The notes beneath the pieces are model-generated. The model had not been told where the DNA came from. It made no database searches and was given only the letters and a program-made list of their open reading frames with translations. The position numbers and the translations under genes are program-made. A stretch of DNA of 13,423 nt, taken from assembly GCA_023262065.1 (NCBI GenBank), contig JALRDW010000052.1, forward strand, positions 1 through 13,423, read 5' to 3'. Source of the DNA: Acidimicrobiia bacterium (lineage in GTDB: Bacteria; Actinomycetota; Acidimicrobiia; IMCC26256). Below, in pieces: positions 1 through 6,999 of the stretch (the stretch's first letter is position 1; each line of letters opens with the position of its first letter).

Positions 1-842
1 GCCGGTCCGTCGAACGCGTCGCGGCCCTCGAAGTCCGGAATCAGCGGACGGTGCAACTGCCCGACGGCGCTCACGAGCAGCTCCGCCTCGACGGTGCGCT
101 CCCCCTTCGCCGTACGCACGTCCACCCGCCATACCCGCGCCGCGTCGTCCCACCGTGCGCCGAGCACGTCGGATCCGAACTCGATGTGCTCGGTGATGCC
201 GAGGCGATCGGCCACGTCACGGAAGTAGTCGAGCAGCACCGGCTGGGTCGAGAACTGCTGAGCCCAGTCGAACCCGGTCGCGAACGAGTACGAGTAGAGG
301 TGGTTCGGCACGTCGACCCGGCACCCCGGGTACCGGTTGTCGCGCCACGTTCCGCCGAGATCCGCGGCGCGTTCGAGGATGTGCACCTCGACCCCGGCCT
401 GGCCGAGCCGGTGGGCCGCGGCGATCCCGGACATGCCCGCACCGACGATCACGGCCCGGACGCGGCGGCCCGGCGCGACGGCGTCGACCGACCAGCGTGG
501 CGCACGCGGGTCCTCACCCGGCAGCGCGAGCTCCTCGCGCAGCATCGCGAAGGTCCGCTCCCCCACGGCCTCGCCGAAGCAGAACTCCATCGCCCGGCGG
601 AGCGTGACGTCGTCGATCGTGGGCGACGGCCCGTTGGCGTCGAGGTCGGCGAGCGCCTCGTCGCACATGCGACGAGCGAGTTCCTGTTGCGCGTCGTCGA
701 GGCCGCCCTGGGGCTCGAGTCGTCGTGCAGGGTCGAGGGTGAGTTCCGGACGCAGCAGATCGTGTCGACCCGTCACCACGGCGAGGGCGGCGAGCAGCGG
801 CGGCAGGGCGACGTCCGTGAGGTTCCGCACGGCAGTGAGCAT
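1..842 (-). CDS. Baeyer-Villiger-type FAD monooxygenase (HAPMO-like), N-terminal part, cut by window edge
   Basis: The protein runs off the left edge; 280 codons are visible. Flavin monooxygenases of this family use FAD and NADPH to insert oxygen into ketones or aldehydes. Residues 1-120 form a helical extension (LPPLLAALAVVTGRHDLLRP) of the kind found ahead of the Rossmann domain in 4-hydroxyacetophenone monooxygenase relatives. The FAD-binding GxGxxG is GAGMSG at about 134-139, followed by the acidic strand-end residue (ILER). GGTWRDNRYPGCRVDVPNHLYSYSF at 163-187 is typical of class B flavoproteins, given here as its recognised segment. The BVMO fingerprint (FxGxxxHxxxW) would begin about where the window ends, so it cannot be checked. 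The start is uncertain. ATG at 842 has no Shine-Dalgarno sequence. GTG at 830, four codons later, lies 7 bases after a TATGCT -10-like hexamer and could be a leaderless start. Substrate unknown. Confidence 0.88.
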   Translation of the reverse strand, partial: MLTAVRNLTDVALPPLLAALAVVTGRHDLLRPELTLDPARRLEPQGGLDDAQQELARRMCDEALADLDANGPSPTIDDVTLRRAMEFCFGEAVGERTFAMLREELALPGEDPRAPRWSVDAVAPGRRVRAVIVGAGMSGIAAAHRLGQAGVEVHILERAADLGGTWRDNRYPGCRVDVPNHLYSYSFATGFDWAQQFSTQPVLLDYFRDVADRLGITEHIEFGSDVLGARWDDAARVWRVDVRTAKGERTVEAELLVSAVGQLHRPLIPDFEGRDAFDGP

Positions 843-843
843 A
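838..843 (-). promoter_or_regulatory. Candidate -10 element (TATGCT) for a leaderless start of the flavin monooxygenase
   Basis: Read on the minus strand, TATGCT fits the actinobacterial TANNNT consensus. It ends 7 bases before an in-frame GTG (830-828), which would place transcription start at or next to that codon. No clear -35 was found. If this promoter is real, the ATG at 842 lies inside the hexamer and cannot be the start. Confidence 0.35.
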
Positions 844-935
844 GGTCGCGGGACCAACGGGACGAATCGGTCACCGCGCCGCGAATCGCCTCGAAGATGT
901 GACTTCCTGCCGTGCCGCATGCCAGGACGCCTCGC

Positions 936-941
936 TACGTT
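936..941 (+). promoter_or_regulatory. Candidate -10 element (TACGTT) for the diguanylate cyclase operon
   Basis: TACGTT fits TANNNT and sits in the 156-base divergent region, about 57 bases upstream of the ATG at 999. That would leave a leader of roughly 50 bases containing the GGGAA ribosome-binding site. No convincing -35 hexamer lies 16-18 bases upstream. Confidence 0.3.
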
Positions 942-998
942 GGCGTCGGCAGGGAGCCGGCCGCACGCGCCGAGCACGAACAGTCGGGAAGCACGACC

Positions 999-3320
999 AT
1001 GGAACGAGTTCCGGCGATGACGGACACCCGCATCGACCACCGCGACCGAGAGTTCTTCGAGCGCGCGCCCGTCCTCGCCGCCATCGCCACACTCGACGGA
1101 CACTTGGCACGGGTCGGTGGACCGTGGACCGAACTGCTCGGATGGACCCCCGCCGAACTGACGAGCCGCCCGTTCATCGAGTTCGTCCATCCCGACGACA
1201 TCGGCGGCACGATCGCCGAGATGGTCCGCCTCAACGAGGGACTCCCGAGCGCTGCGTTCCGGAACCGGTACCGGACCCGGAGCGGGGCGTGGGTGTGGCT
1301 GCAGTGGCACGCACGGGTCGATGAGGACGGCACGATCCGGGCCGTGGCGAGCGACGTCACGGAGGTGATCGAGAAGGAACTCGAACTCGACCGCCGGCGA
1401 CGGATCTTCGAGGTCGTGACCGCTTACCAGCAGCGAGCGTTCACCGACGACCGAGCCACCGCGGGTCTGCCGACCGCCCTCGCCGGATCCGCTGCGATCA
1501 TCCGTGCGACCGGTGCGGCCGCCATGGTCCTCGGCGCCTCCGACGCCGGCGAGCGGTACGTCGAGATGCTCGCTGCGCACGGGGGACCCGAGTTCTGCGC
1601 GCCGGGTGAACGTCGCGCCGTCATCGAGGGGATCGATCACGCACCGGGCCGCCTGCCGACGGTGCTCGAGGCGGCCAGCATCGTGGCGCGGTTCGGTCGA
1701 CCGATCATCACGTCGTACACCGACGGTCATGTCACGCGGTCGCCGGGCGAGCTGCTGGCGATCCCCATCGGGCGGGAGCAGCCCTCGGGGATCGCGATCT
1801 ACACGCGGGACGTCGGCTCGTTCACGATCAGCGACATCGAGGTGCTGACCCCCCTGCTCGGCGCCTTCGCAGCGGCGATCGACCGCGACCGCACCCACGA
1901 CTTCGCCGACGAGGTCTCGGCGGAGGTCACACGCCTCTCCTCGATGCTCGGCGCGATGCTCGAGCGCTCGGAGTTCACCGTGGTCGTGACGGACACGCAG
2001 GGCCGGATCGAGAACATGAACGAGACCGCAGCCCGGACCCTCGGCAGCCGCACCGCGTCCGAGGAGCACTGGCACCTGGACCGGTTGCTGGCCCCCGGGG
2101 TGAGCCACGGCTCGCTGATCGCGAAGCTCCCCGAGTTCGAGGGTCACGGCACCGAGAGTGAGTGGACCTTCGTCGACGCCACCGGTCGCTCCGTCGAGCT
2201 CGTGGTCTCGGCGAGCCCGATCTTCGCGTCCGACGGGACGCTACGAGGGTGGATGCTCATCGGGCGCCCGACGGAGGAGCGCGACCGAGCGGAACGCGAC
2301 CGGCTCGAGCGGGCTCGGCTGAACGCGCAGGTCGAACTGCTCCAGCGCCGTGAGCGTCACCTCGCCGCGCTCACCGAGGCCACGCAGTACGTCGTCGCCA
2401 GCCACACGCACCGCGAGGCGCTCGACGTGATCGACCACTTCCTCCCCGTGGCCTTCGGACCGGGGGTCGCGCGACTGCTCCGGGTGCACGGAAGCGAACG
2501 GATCGGGCAGCACCCCGATCCCAACGTGCTGCACCCGAGCGACTGCTGGGCGATCCGCACCGGTCGCGCGTTCCACAGCGCACTCGGTGCGCGCGTCCGC
2601 TGCCCCCACCTCGATACGGACGTCGAGGCCGTGTGCGCACCGCTCGGCGACGGGCAGCAGTGGACGGGGATCGTGGTCATGCGGACGGGCGGGACCGAGG
2701 ACGTGGCCGATGCGGCTGCCGCCGCCGCACTGCTCGACGACGTCGCCCGGCAGCTCTCGAACGCCCTGGCCAACCTCCGACTGCGACGCGCCCTCGAGGA
2801 GCAGGCGTTCCTCGACCCGCTCACGGGCGTCGGCAATCGACGTGCGGCCGACGATGCACTCGCCACCGCGATCACTCGGGCCCGCAGTCACCACGAGCCG
2901 TTCGCCGTGGTGATGGTCGACCTCGACGAGTTCAAGGCCGTGAACGACGAGCACGGGCACGAGGTCGGCGATCAGGTGCTCCAGCGGTTCGCGGAGTTCC
3001 TGCGTCACCACACCCGGGAGGACGATGCGGTCACCCGCATCGGCGGCGAGGAGTTCCTCCTGATCCTGCGCGACATCCCACCGGACGCGCTCGGGCCGAT
3101 GCTCGAGGGCCTCCGGGCCGGCGTCGCTCAGCTCGTCGCGCACCCGTCGGTCCGCATCACCGCATCCTTCGGTGCCGTCCACACCGCGACGGCACCGTGC
3201 ACCGCCGACGACCTCGTCGGCGCCGCGGATGCGCGCCTCTACGCGGCGAAGCACGGGGGCCGCAACCGGGTGGAGATCACCGGACTCGATCGTGGGGACC
3301 GCCTCGGGAGCCCGCGGTGA
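999..3320 (+). CDS. Diguanylate cyclase with PAS-GAF-PAS-GAF sensory array (GGDEF)
   Basis: This 773-aa protein should make cyclic di-GMP from two GTP under control of several sensory domains. No membrane segment is seen, so it is probably cytoplasmic. Order: PAS with PAC tail (about 18-125, including GWTPAEL and FVHPDDI); GAF-like (about 140-300); PAS (about 320-425); a charged coiled coil (about 425-455); GAF with a Cys/His cluster (about 455-595); GGDEF (about 600-760). The cyclase begins with LDPLTGVGNRR and has DLDEFKAVND, the active-site GGEEF at 682-686 and an RxxD inhibitory I-site (R673-D676) five residues before it, so catalysis and product inhibition both look intact. No EAL domain is present. 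I chose ATG 999 because GGGAA at 986-990 is well spaced; ATG 1017 is an alternative. The stop overlaps the next GTG by 4 bases, so the two are probably translationally coupled. Confidence 0.93.
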   Translation: MERVPAMTDTRIDHRDREFFERAPVLAAIATLDGHLARVGGPWTELLGWTPAELTSRPFIEFVHPDDIGGTIAEMVRLNEGLPSAAFRNRYRTRSGAWVWLQWHARVDEDGTIRAVASDVTEVIEKELELDRRRRIFEVVTAYQQRAFTDDRATAGLPTALAGSAAIIRATGAAAMVLGASDAGERYVEMLAAHGGPEFCAPGERRAVIEGIDHAPGRLPTVLEAASIVARFGRPIITSYTDGHVTRSPGELLAIPIGREQPSGIAIYTRDVGSFTISDIEVLTPLLGAFAAAIDRDRTHDFADEVSAEVTRLSSMLGAMLERSEFTVVVTDTQGRIENMNETAARTLGSRTASEEHWHLDRLLAPGVSHGSLIAKLPEFEGHGTESEWTFVDATGRSVELVVSASPIFASDGTLRGWMLIGRPTEERDRAERDRLERARLNAQVELLQRRERHLAALTEATQYVVASHTHREALDVIDHFLPVAFGPGVARLLRVHGSERIGQHPDPNVLHPSDCWAIRTGRAFHSALGARVRCPHLDTDVEAVCAPLGDGQQWTGIVVMRTGGTEDVADAAAAAALLDDVARQLSNALANLRLRRALEEQAFLDPLTGVGNRRAADDALATAITRARSHHEPFAVVMVDLDEFKAVNDEHGHEVGDQVLQRFAEFLRHHTREDDAVTRIGGEEFLLILRDIPPDALGPMLEGLRAGVAQLVAHPSVRITASFGAVHTATAPCTADDLVGAADARLYAAKHGGRNRVEITGLDRGDRLGSPR
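2541..2640 (+). other. Cys/His cluster of the GAF domain, copy 1 (in the cyclase)
   Basis: The segment encodes DCWAIRT, then RCPHL, then VCAPLG. The spacing is C516-x18-C535-x-H537-x8-C546. The same pattern occurs in the downstream gene with identical C-x18-C-x-H spacing. From memory, related 'CWALRRG...CxH' GAF domains occur in other PAS/GGDEF proteins. A bound metal, haem or redox role is an inference. Confidence 0.6.
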
Positions 3321-4888
3321 GCCCGGGGATCGCGTTCCGCGATGCTGCGCTGCTCGTCGTCGATGGCGACGCGACGATCGTCGACGCGAACGAACGGGCC
3401 GCCACGCTGTTCGGCACCACCACCCTCATCGGGGCCCCGGTCGGTGCGTTCCTCCCGGGGCTCGATGCACCCGAGGGATCCGACGGCACTGGATCGGCGG
3501 GCACGGCGACCGGTCGCACCGCAGGGGGCGAATCGGTGCCCGTGGTCGCGACCCGGATGCCGCTGGGCGAGCGGACCGTGTACGCCATCGTCGACCTGCG
3601 GGATCCGAACACGGTTCGCGACGCGTTCACCGCCGGGATGTCCCTGCCGAGTCGGCTCATCGACGCGCTCGACGTCGGCGTCGTCGTGCAGGTGGGTGGC
3701 GAGATCGTGTCCGCCAACGCGGCCGCGGCGAGGACGCTGGGGCTCAGCCTGGACGGACTGCTCGGCCGGACGAGCGTGGACCCGCGGTGGCACGCGGTCC
3801 GGGAGGACGGCTCCCCGTTCCCCGGCGAGGCCCATCCTGCGATGGTGGCACTCCGCACCGGGGAGCAGGCCCTCGCGGTGATGGGGGTGCACACCCCCGA
3901 CGGGGATCTGCGATGGATCGACGTCGACGCCAAGCCACTCATCCGTGAGGGTGAACGCGTCGTCGCGACGTTCACCCACTTCGTCGACATCACGGCACAG
4001 CGGCGCGCCGACGCCGAACGGAACGCCGCGTTGATCCGGTACGAGGCACTCCTCGCGGATGCATCGGACGCCGTGGTGGTCGTCGAGCCGGACGGGACGA
4101 TCCTCTATGCCGGCCCGTCGTCCGGCCACGCCCTCGCCCGCCCGGCGGCGGGGCTCGAGCGGACGAGCCTGCTCGCGCTGGCGAGCGCGGACGACCGCCC
4201 CGAACTCGCCCGCGCACTCGAGCAGTGCGCCGCGCAACCCGCCGCACGCACCGCGACCACCGTCGCGATCGACACGCCGGGTGGCGGTCGCCGCTCGTTC
4301 GAGATCCGGATCCGGAACGCCGTCGACGTACCCGAGGTCGGCGCACTCGTCGTGACGCTCACCGATGTCCACGATCGGGTCGAAGCCGTGGAGCGCCTAC
4401 GCGCCGTGAACGAGGAACTGCAGGCCCGCCTCGCCGAGCGGGACGAGGAGCATCGCATCGACCGCGAACTGGCGGACGCCACCGAACTCCTCAGTCACTG
4501 CGAGAACGGGATCGAGACCGAGGGCGTGGTGTGGGCCGCTGCGAGTGCGGTCTTCCGGGATCTGCCGGTGACCCTCCTGCGGGCGACCGACGGACCGACC
4601 GCACTCGAGGTCGTGGAGACCACGGATCCCGCATCGAGCGAGATCGATGCGGACGAGTGCTGGGCGATGCGGACCCACCACGTGCACGAGAGCCGGCCGC
4701 CCGACGGCCTCGCCTGTCGGCACCTCGCCGATGACGCCGGCCCGACGATCTGCATCCCGCTCGGCCTCGCCACCCGACCGTACGGCCTCCTCGTGGTCGG
4801 CGACGGGAATGCCCACCTCGCCCATGCCCGCTCGTTCGCCGACCGCCTCGGTCCGTTCCTCGCACGCACCGTCTCCGCCGTCGGCTGA
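3317..4888 (+). CDS. Multi-PAS/GAF sensor protein with no recognisable output domain
   Basis: The 523-aa product contains a degenerate PAS (about 1-95, LLVVDGDATIVDANERAATLF), a second PAS with PAC tail (about 110-230), a third PAS (about 240-352), a short coiled coil (about 355-385) and a C-terminal GAF-like domain (about 388-523). The GAF carries DECWAMRT, CRHL and ICIPLG, the same pattern as the second GAF of the preceding cyclase. There is no GGDEF, EAL, histidine kinase, SpoIIE or DNA-binding domain; the protein ends with the GAF fold. GTG 3317 forms a GTGA overlap with the stop of the cyclase gene, implying coupled translation. I infer a partner or regulator of the cyclase, for example by hetero-oligomerisation. 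It could instead be the remnant of a second cyclase that lost its GGDEF, although the ORF end shows no sign of decay. Confidence 0.85.
   Translation: MSPGIAFRDAALLVVDGDATIVDANERAATLFGTTTLIGAPVGAFLPGLDAPEGSDGTGSAGTATGRTAGGESVPVVATRMPLGERTVYAIVDLRDPNTVRDAFTAGMSLPSRLIDALDVGVVVQVGGEIVSANAAAARTLGLSLDGLLGRTSVDPRWHAVREDGSPFPGEAHPAMVALRTGEQALAVMGVHTPDGDLRWIDVDAKPLIREGERVVATFTHFVDITAQRRADAERNAALIRYEALLADASDAVVVVEPDGTILYAGPSSGHALARPAAGLERTSLLALASADDRPELARALEQCAAQPAARTATTVAIDTPGGGRRSFEIRIRNAVDVPEVGALVVTLTDVHDRVEAVERLRAVNEELQARLAERDEEHRIDRELADATELLSHCENGIETEGVVWAAASAVFRDLPVTLLRATDGPTALEVVETTDPASSEIDADECWAMRTHHVHESRPPDGLACRHLADDAGPTICIPLGLATRPYGLLVVGDGNAHLAHARSFADRLGPFLARTVSAVG
4655..4765 (+). other. Cys/His cluster of the GAF domain, copy 2 (in the sensor-only protein)
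   Basis: The segment encodes ECWAMRT, then ACRHL, then ICIPLG. The spacing is C448-x18-C467-x-H469-x9-C479. It matches copy 1 in residues and spacing, and parts of the DNA are also alike (TGCTGGGCGAT in both), which suggests that the two genes share a duplicated module. Confidence 0.6.
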
Positions 4889-4898
4889 CGGACGCGGC

Positions 4899-4904
4899 TA
4901 CGGT
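4899..4904 (+). promoter_or_regulatory. budA: Candidate -10 element (TACGGT) for leaderless acetolactate decarboxylase mRNA
   Basis: TACGGT fits TANNNT and ends 8 bases before the ATG at 4913. The 24-base gap after the sensor gene has no Shine-Dalgarno sequence, which fits a leaderless transcript. Read-through from the upstream operon is also possible. No -35 consensus is evident. Confidence 0.4.
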
Positions 4905-4912
4905 CCGCGTGC

Positions 4913-5770
4913 ATGTCGGACCACCGCGGGCACCAGTACCACGTCGTCGACGAGCACCTGGCCGCGGCGGCGCACCTGCACCTGACCCGTCTGGACCACG
5001 ACGGGTTCGTCGGCGAGCGCGAGGGCATCGGGCACCACGCGGTGCACCAGGCCTCCTCGATCGACGCACTGCTGAAGGGCGCGTACGACGGGGACCTCAC
5101 GCTCGGCGAACTGCTGGAGCAGGGCGACCTCGGTCTCGGCACCGTGCAGGCGCTGGACGGTGAGCTCGTCGTGCTCGACGGCGAGTGCTTCCAGGTCACG
5201 GTCGACGGCACGGTGCACCGGCCGCCGCGCTCGATGCGCACCCCGTTCGCCGTCGTGTGCCGGTTCGAGGCGCACGTCGATGAACCACTCGACGGGCGCC
5301 ACACCCTCGAGGCCATCACCGAACGGATCGACGAGGTCGCCCGTGACCACGCGGGCGACCTCGGGCCCGCGCCGATCCTCGCCGTCCGGATCGACGGGCG
5401 CTTCGCCGAGGTCGACCTGCGGAGCGTGCCCCGACAGACCCCGCCCTACCCGCCGCTCGGCGATGTCGTCGAGCACCAGCACGCATGGCGGGCCGTCGCC
5501 GCCGACCCGGTCGGCATCGCCGGGACCCTCGTCGGGTTCCGATTCCCGCCGGAGGCCCAGGGCGTCGAGGTCGCCGGGTACCACCTGCACTTCCTCTCCG
5601 AGGACCGCACGATCGGGGGCCACGTCACCGGGGCCGACCTCCTCGGAGGACGGCTCCGACTCGACGGCACCACCGAGCTCCACCTCGAGGTCCCGGCCGG
5701 GGTCGTCGTGGCGGATGCCGACACCTCCGAGGCGACGGCCGCGGTCATCCGGCGGGTCGAGGGCGGCTGA
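4913..5770 (+). CDS. budA: Alpha-acetolactate decarboxylase
   Basis: The enzyme (EC 4.1.1.5) converts (S)-2-acetolactate to (R)-acetoin with loss of CO2, in the acetoin/butanediol branch of pyruvate metabolism. Family signatures in the 285-aa protein include ASSIDALLKGAYDGDLTLGE (47-66), GDLGLGT, LDGELVVLDG (81-90) and the VPRQ arginine R174. The zinc-binding motif YHLHFLSEDRTIGGH gives H224, H226 and H237, the same +2 and +11 spacing as the zinc ligands of the Bacillus enzyme. The N-terminus is about 30 residues longer and His-rich, with no signal peptide. No acetolactate synthase or butanediol dehydrogenase gene lies in the window, so the source of acetolactate is unknown. It follows the sensor gene by 24 bases and converges on the sigma gene with only 6 bases between stops. 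Confidence 0.93.
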   Translation: MSDHRGHQYHVVDEHLAAAAHLHLTRLDHDGFVGEREGIGHHAVHQASSIDALLKGAYDGDLTLGELLEQGDLGLGTVQALDGELVVLDGECFQVTVDGTVHRPPRSMRTPFAVVCRFEAHVDEPLDGRHTLEAITERIDEVARDHAGDLGPAPILAVRIDGRFAEVDLRSVPRQTPPYPPLGDVVEHQHAWRAVAADPVGIAGTLVGFRFPPEAQGVEVAGYHLHFLSEDRTIGGHVTGADLLGGRLRLDGTTELHLEVPAGVVVADADTSEATAAVIRRVEGG

Positions 5771-5776
5771 CCCGGA

Positions 5777-6301
5777 TCAGGCGGACTCCGCGGCCGCGTG
5801 CAGCGACCGCAGCCGCTCCCGGGCCCGGTTGACCCGCGACCGGATCGTGCCGACGGGGCACCCGCACACCTCGGCGGCCTCGGCGTACTCGAGGCCCATC
5901 ACCACGGTGAGCACGAACGCGCACCGCTGGTCCGGGTCCAGACCGTCGAGGAGATCGAGCACGGCGACCTCCTGGTCGGGGCCCGCCGTGTGGTCCGGGC
6001 GCGGTGCCCGGAGCGTGTCGAGGCGTCGCCGTCGGACGCGACGGCGCACGTGGTCCGCGCAGACGTTCCGGGCGATCCCGAACAGCCAGGCCCGGAACGG
6101 GGCGTCACCCCGGTACCGGTCGAGGGCGTCGACCGCCCGCAGGTAGGTGTCCTGGGCGAGGTCCTCGGCCTCGCCGGCGGACCCCAGGTGGGCGCAGAGC
6201 CGCAGGACGTCGGCCTGGGTCGCCCGGACGAGGGCGGTGAGCGCCCGATCGTCACCGAGGCGGGCGGCGGCGGCGAGTTCGGCCAGGTGGCGATCGTCCA
6301 T
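5777..6301 (-). CDS. ECF-type RNA polymerase sigma-70 family factor
   Basis: The 174-aa protein is an extracytoplasmic-function sigma factor, which directs RNA polymerase to a small set of promoters. Region 2 covers about 19-88, including the core-binding DLAQDTYLRA (47-56) and FRAWLFGIARNVCADHVRRR, which contains the -10-recognition part. An Arg-rich linker follows. Region 4 covers about 110-165, with the helix-turn-helix EYAEAAEVCGCPVGTIRSRVNRARERL, given here as its recognised span. Length is normal for a minimal ECF factor. No C-terminal extension and no adjacent zf-HC2 anti-sigma gene are present. The only candidate partner is the divergent membrane protein 96 bases away. ATG 6301 is preceded by TAGGTT with a 9-base gap and no ribosome-binding site, suggesting a leaderless mRNA. 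Confidence 0.93.
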   Translation of the reverse strand: MDDRHLAELAAAARLGDDRALTALVRATQADVLRLCAHLGSAGEAEDLAQDTYLRAVDALDRYRGDAPFRAWLFGIARNVCADHVRRRVRRRRLDTLRAPRPDHTAGPDQEVAVLDLLDGLDPDQRCAFVLTVVMGLEYAEAAEVCGCPVGTIRSRVNRARERLRSLHAAAESA

Positions 6302-6310
6302 CGGCCACCG

Positions 6311-6316
6311 AACCTA
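6311..6316 (-). promoter_or_regulatory. Candidate -10 element (TAGGTT) for the ECF sigma gene
   Basis: On the minus strand TAGGTT ends 9 bases before the ATG, a spacing expected for a leaderless transcript. It fits the housekeeping TANNNT form and not an ECF-type promoter. No good -35 was seen. Confidence 0.35.
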
Positions 6317-6338
6317 TCCGCCCGACCGGGTGGCCCGG

Positions 6339-6356
6339 CGGCGGACGAATCCGCCG
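6339..6356. promoter_or_regulatory. Perfect inverted repeat, possible operator 1 in divergent region
   Basis: CGGCGGA-CGAA-TCCGCCG is an 18-bp palindrome with 7-bp arms. It lies between the divergent starts of the sigma factor and the membrane protein, upstream of the sigma -10 candidate. An operator is the simplest reading; a hairpin in the leader is an alternative. Confidence 0.4.
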
Positions 6357-6358
6357 AC

Positions 6359-6374
6359 CCCCGGAACTCCGGGG
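6359..6374. promoter_or_regulatory. Perfect inverted repeat, possible operator 2 in divergent region
   Basis: CCCCGGA-AC-TCCGGGG is a 16-bp palindrome with 7-bp arms, only 2 bases from the preceding one. It contains GGAAC (6363-6367), the core of many ECF -35 elements, with a weak CGAC 17 bases further on towards the membrane-protein gene. This could be a sigma-dependent promoter overlapped by an operator, but the -10 match is poor. Confidence 0.35.
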
Positions 6375-6397
6375 CCGGTTCGCACGACAGAGAGGGC

Positions 6398-6955
6398 ATG
6401 GATCGACCCCTCGCACCGCCCCGGGACCTCGCCGCCCGGGTCACCGCGGCCGCCGCCCGGCGGGACCGCGACGCCGTGCGCGGCGCGCTCCGCATCGGCC
6501 TCGTGCTCGTGGCGGTCGCCGAGTTGGTGATCGCGGTGCCGGGCCTCATCCTCGGTCACGGGCTCGGCCACCCCGACCCCGACCACATCGTGCGCCACGC
6601 ATCGGCGTTCGCGATCGCCTATGCGATCGGACTCCTGTTCATCGCCCATCGACCGGCGCGCGCCCGCGCGTTCGTGCCGCTCACCATTGCGCTCGCCGTC
6701 GCGGTGGTCGTCGGCACGGTCGGCGACGTCATCGCCGACGGCGTCGAGGCGGCCTACGAGTTCCAGCACCTGCTCGAACTGGCCGGCATGGCGCTGGTCT
6801 GGATCCTCGCGAGCCGACCGCTCTGGGCTCGACCCACCGCCATGTCGCCGGCGACCGGCCCCGGAACCGCCGGGGACGACGGGACACCGAAGGCCTCCGT
6901 GCTCCGGCTCCCCGAGCGGACCGAGGCACCGCACGGAGTGCGCCGGAGCGGCTGA
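6398..6955 (+). CDS. Four-helix membrane protein resembling the membrane half of YlaD/SigC-type anti-sigma factors
   Basis: The 185-aa product has a basic N-terminus (1-30) and four likely membrane helices at about 31-53, 66-84, 90-113 and 124-140, followed by a loose cytoplasmic tail. The arrangement, with a His-rich first loop (GHGLGHPDPDH), then RHASAFAIAYAIGLLFIAHRP and a conserved-looking RPARAR loop, resembles the C-terminal membrane domain of actinobacterial COG5660 (YlaD-like) proteins that accompany SigC-like ECF factors. Those proteins normally begin with an HxxxCxxC zinc finger that binds the sigma factor; none is present here or in the open frame upstream. The start is the only ATG near the N-terminus, preceded very closely by AGAGAGGG. 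Divergence from the sigma gene suggests a shared circuit, but direct sigma binding is not shown. The family assignment rests on memory of sequence style, not a search. Confidence 0.7.
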   Translation: MDRPLAPPRDLAARVTAAAARRDRDAVRGALRIGLVLVAVAELVIAVPGLILGHGLGHPDPDHIVRHASAFAIAYAIGLLFIAHRPARARAFVPLTIALAVAVVVGTVGDVIADGVEAAYEFQHLLELAGMALVWILASRPLWARPTAMSPATGPGTAGDDGTPKASVLRLPERTEAPHGVRRSG

Positions 6956-6963
6956 CGCGATCA

Positions 6964-6990
6964 CGGTCCGACGCTGCGGCGGACGGACCG
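6964..6990. terminator. Hairpin in the convergent intergenic region (first of two)
   Basis: CGGTCCG (6964-6970) pairs with CGGACCG (6984-6990), just after the stop of the membrane-protein gene. No T-tract follows, so termination is inferred from position. Confidence 0.35.
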
Positions 6991-6999
6991 ACGAGGGGT

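Noticed and set aside
2633..3316. Extending the sensor gene upstream to 2633
   Set aside because: This part overlaps the GGDEF region of the cyclase and reads as Arg-rich nonsense. The protein becomes domain-like exactly after GTG 3317.
6302..6397. Hidden zf-HC2 anti-sigma gene or extension next to the sigma factor
   Set aside because: No HxxxCxxC pattern is present in the 96-base gap or in the open frame upstream of the membrane protein.
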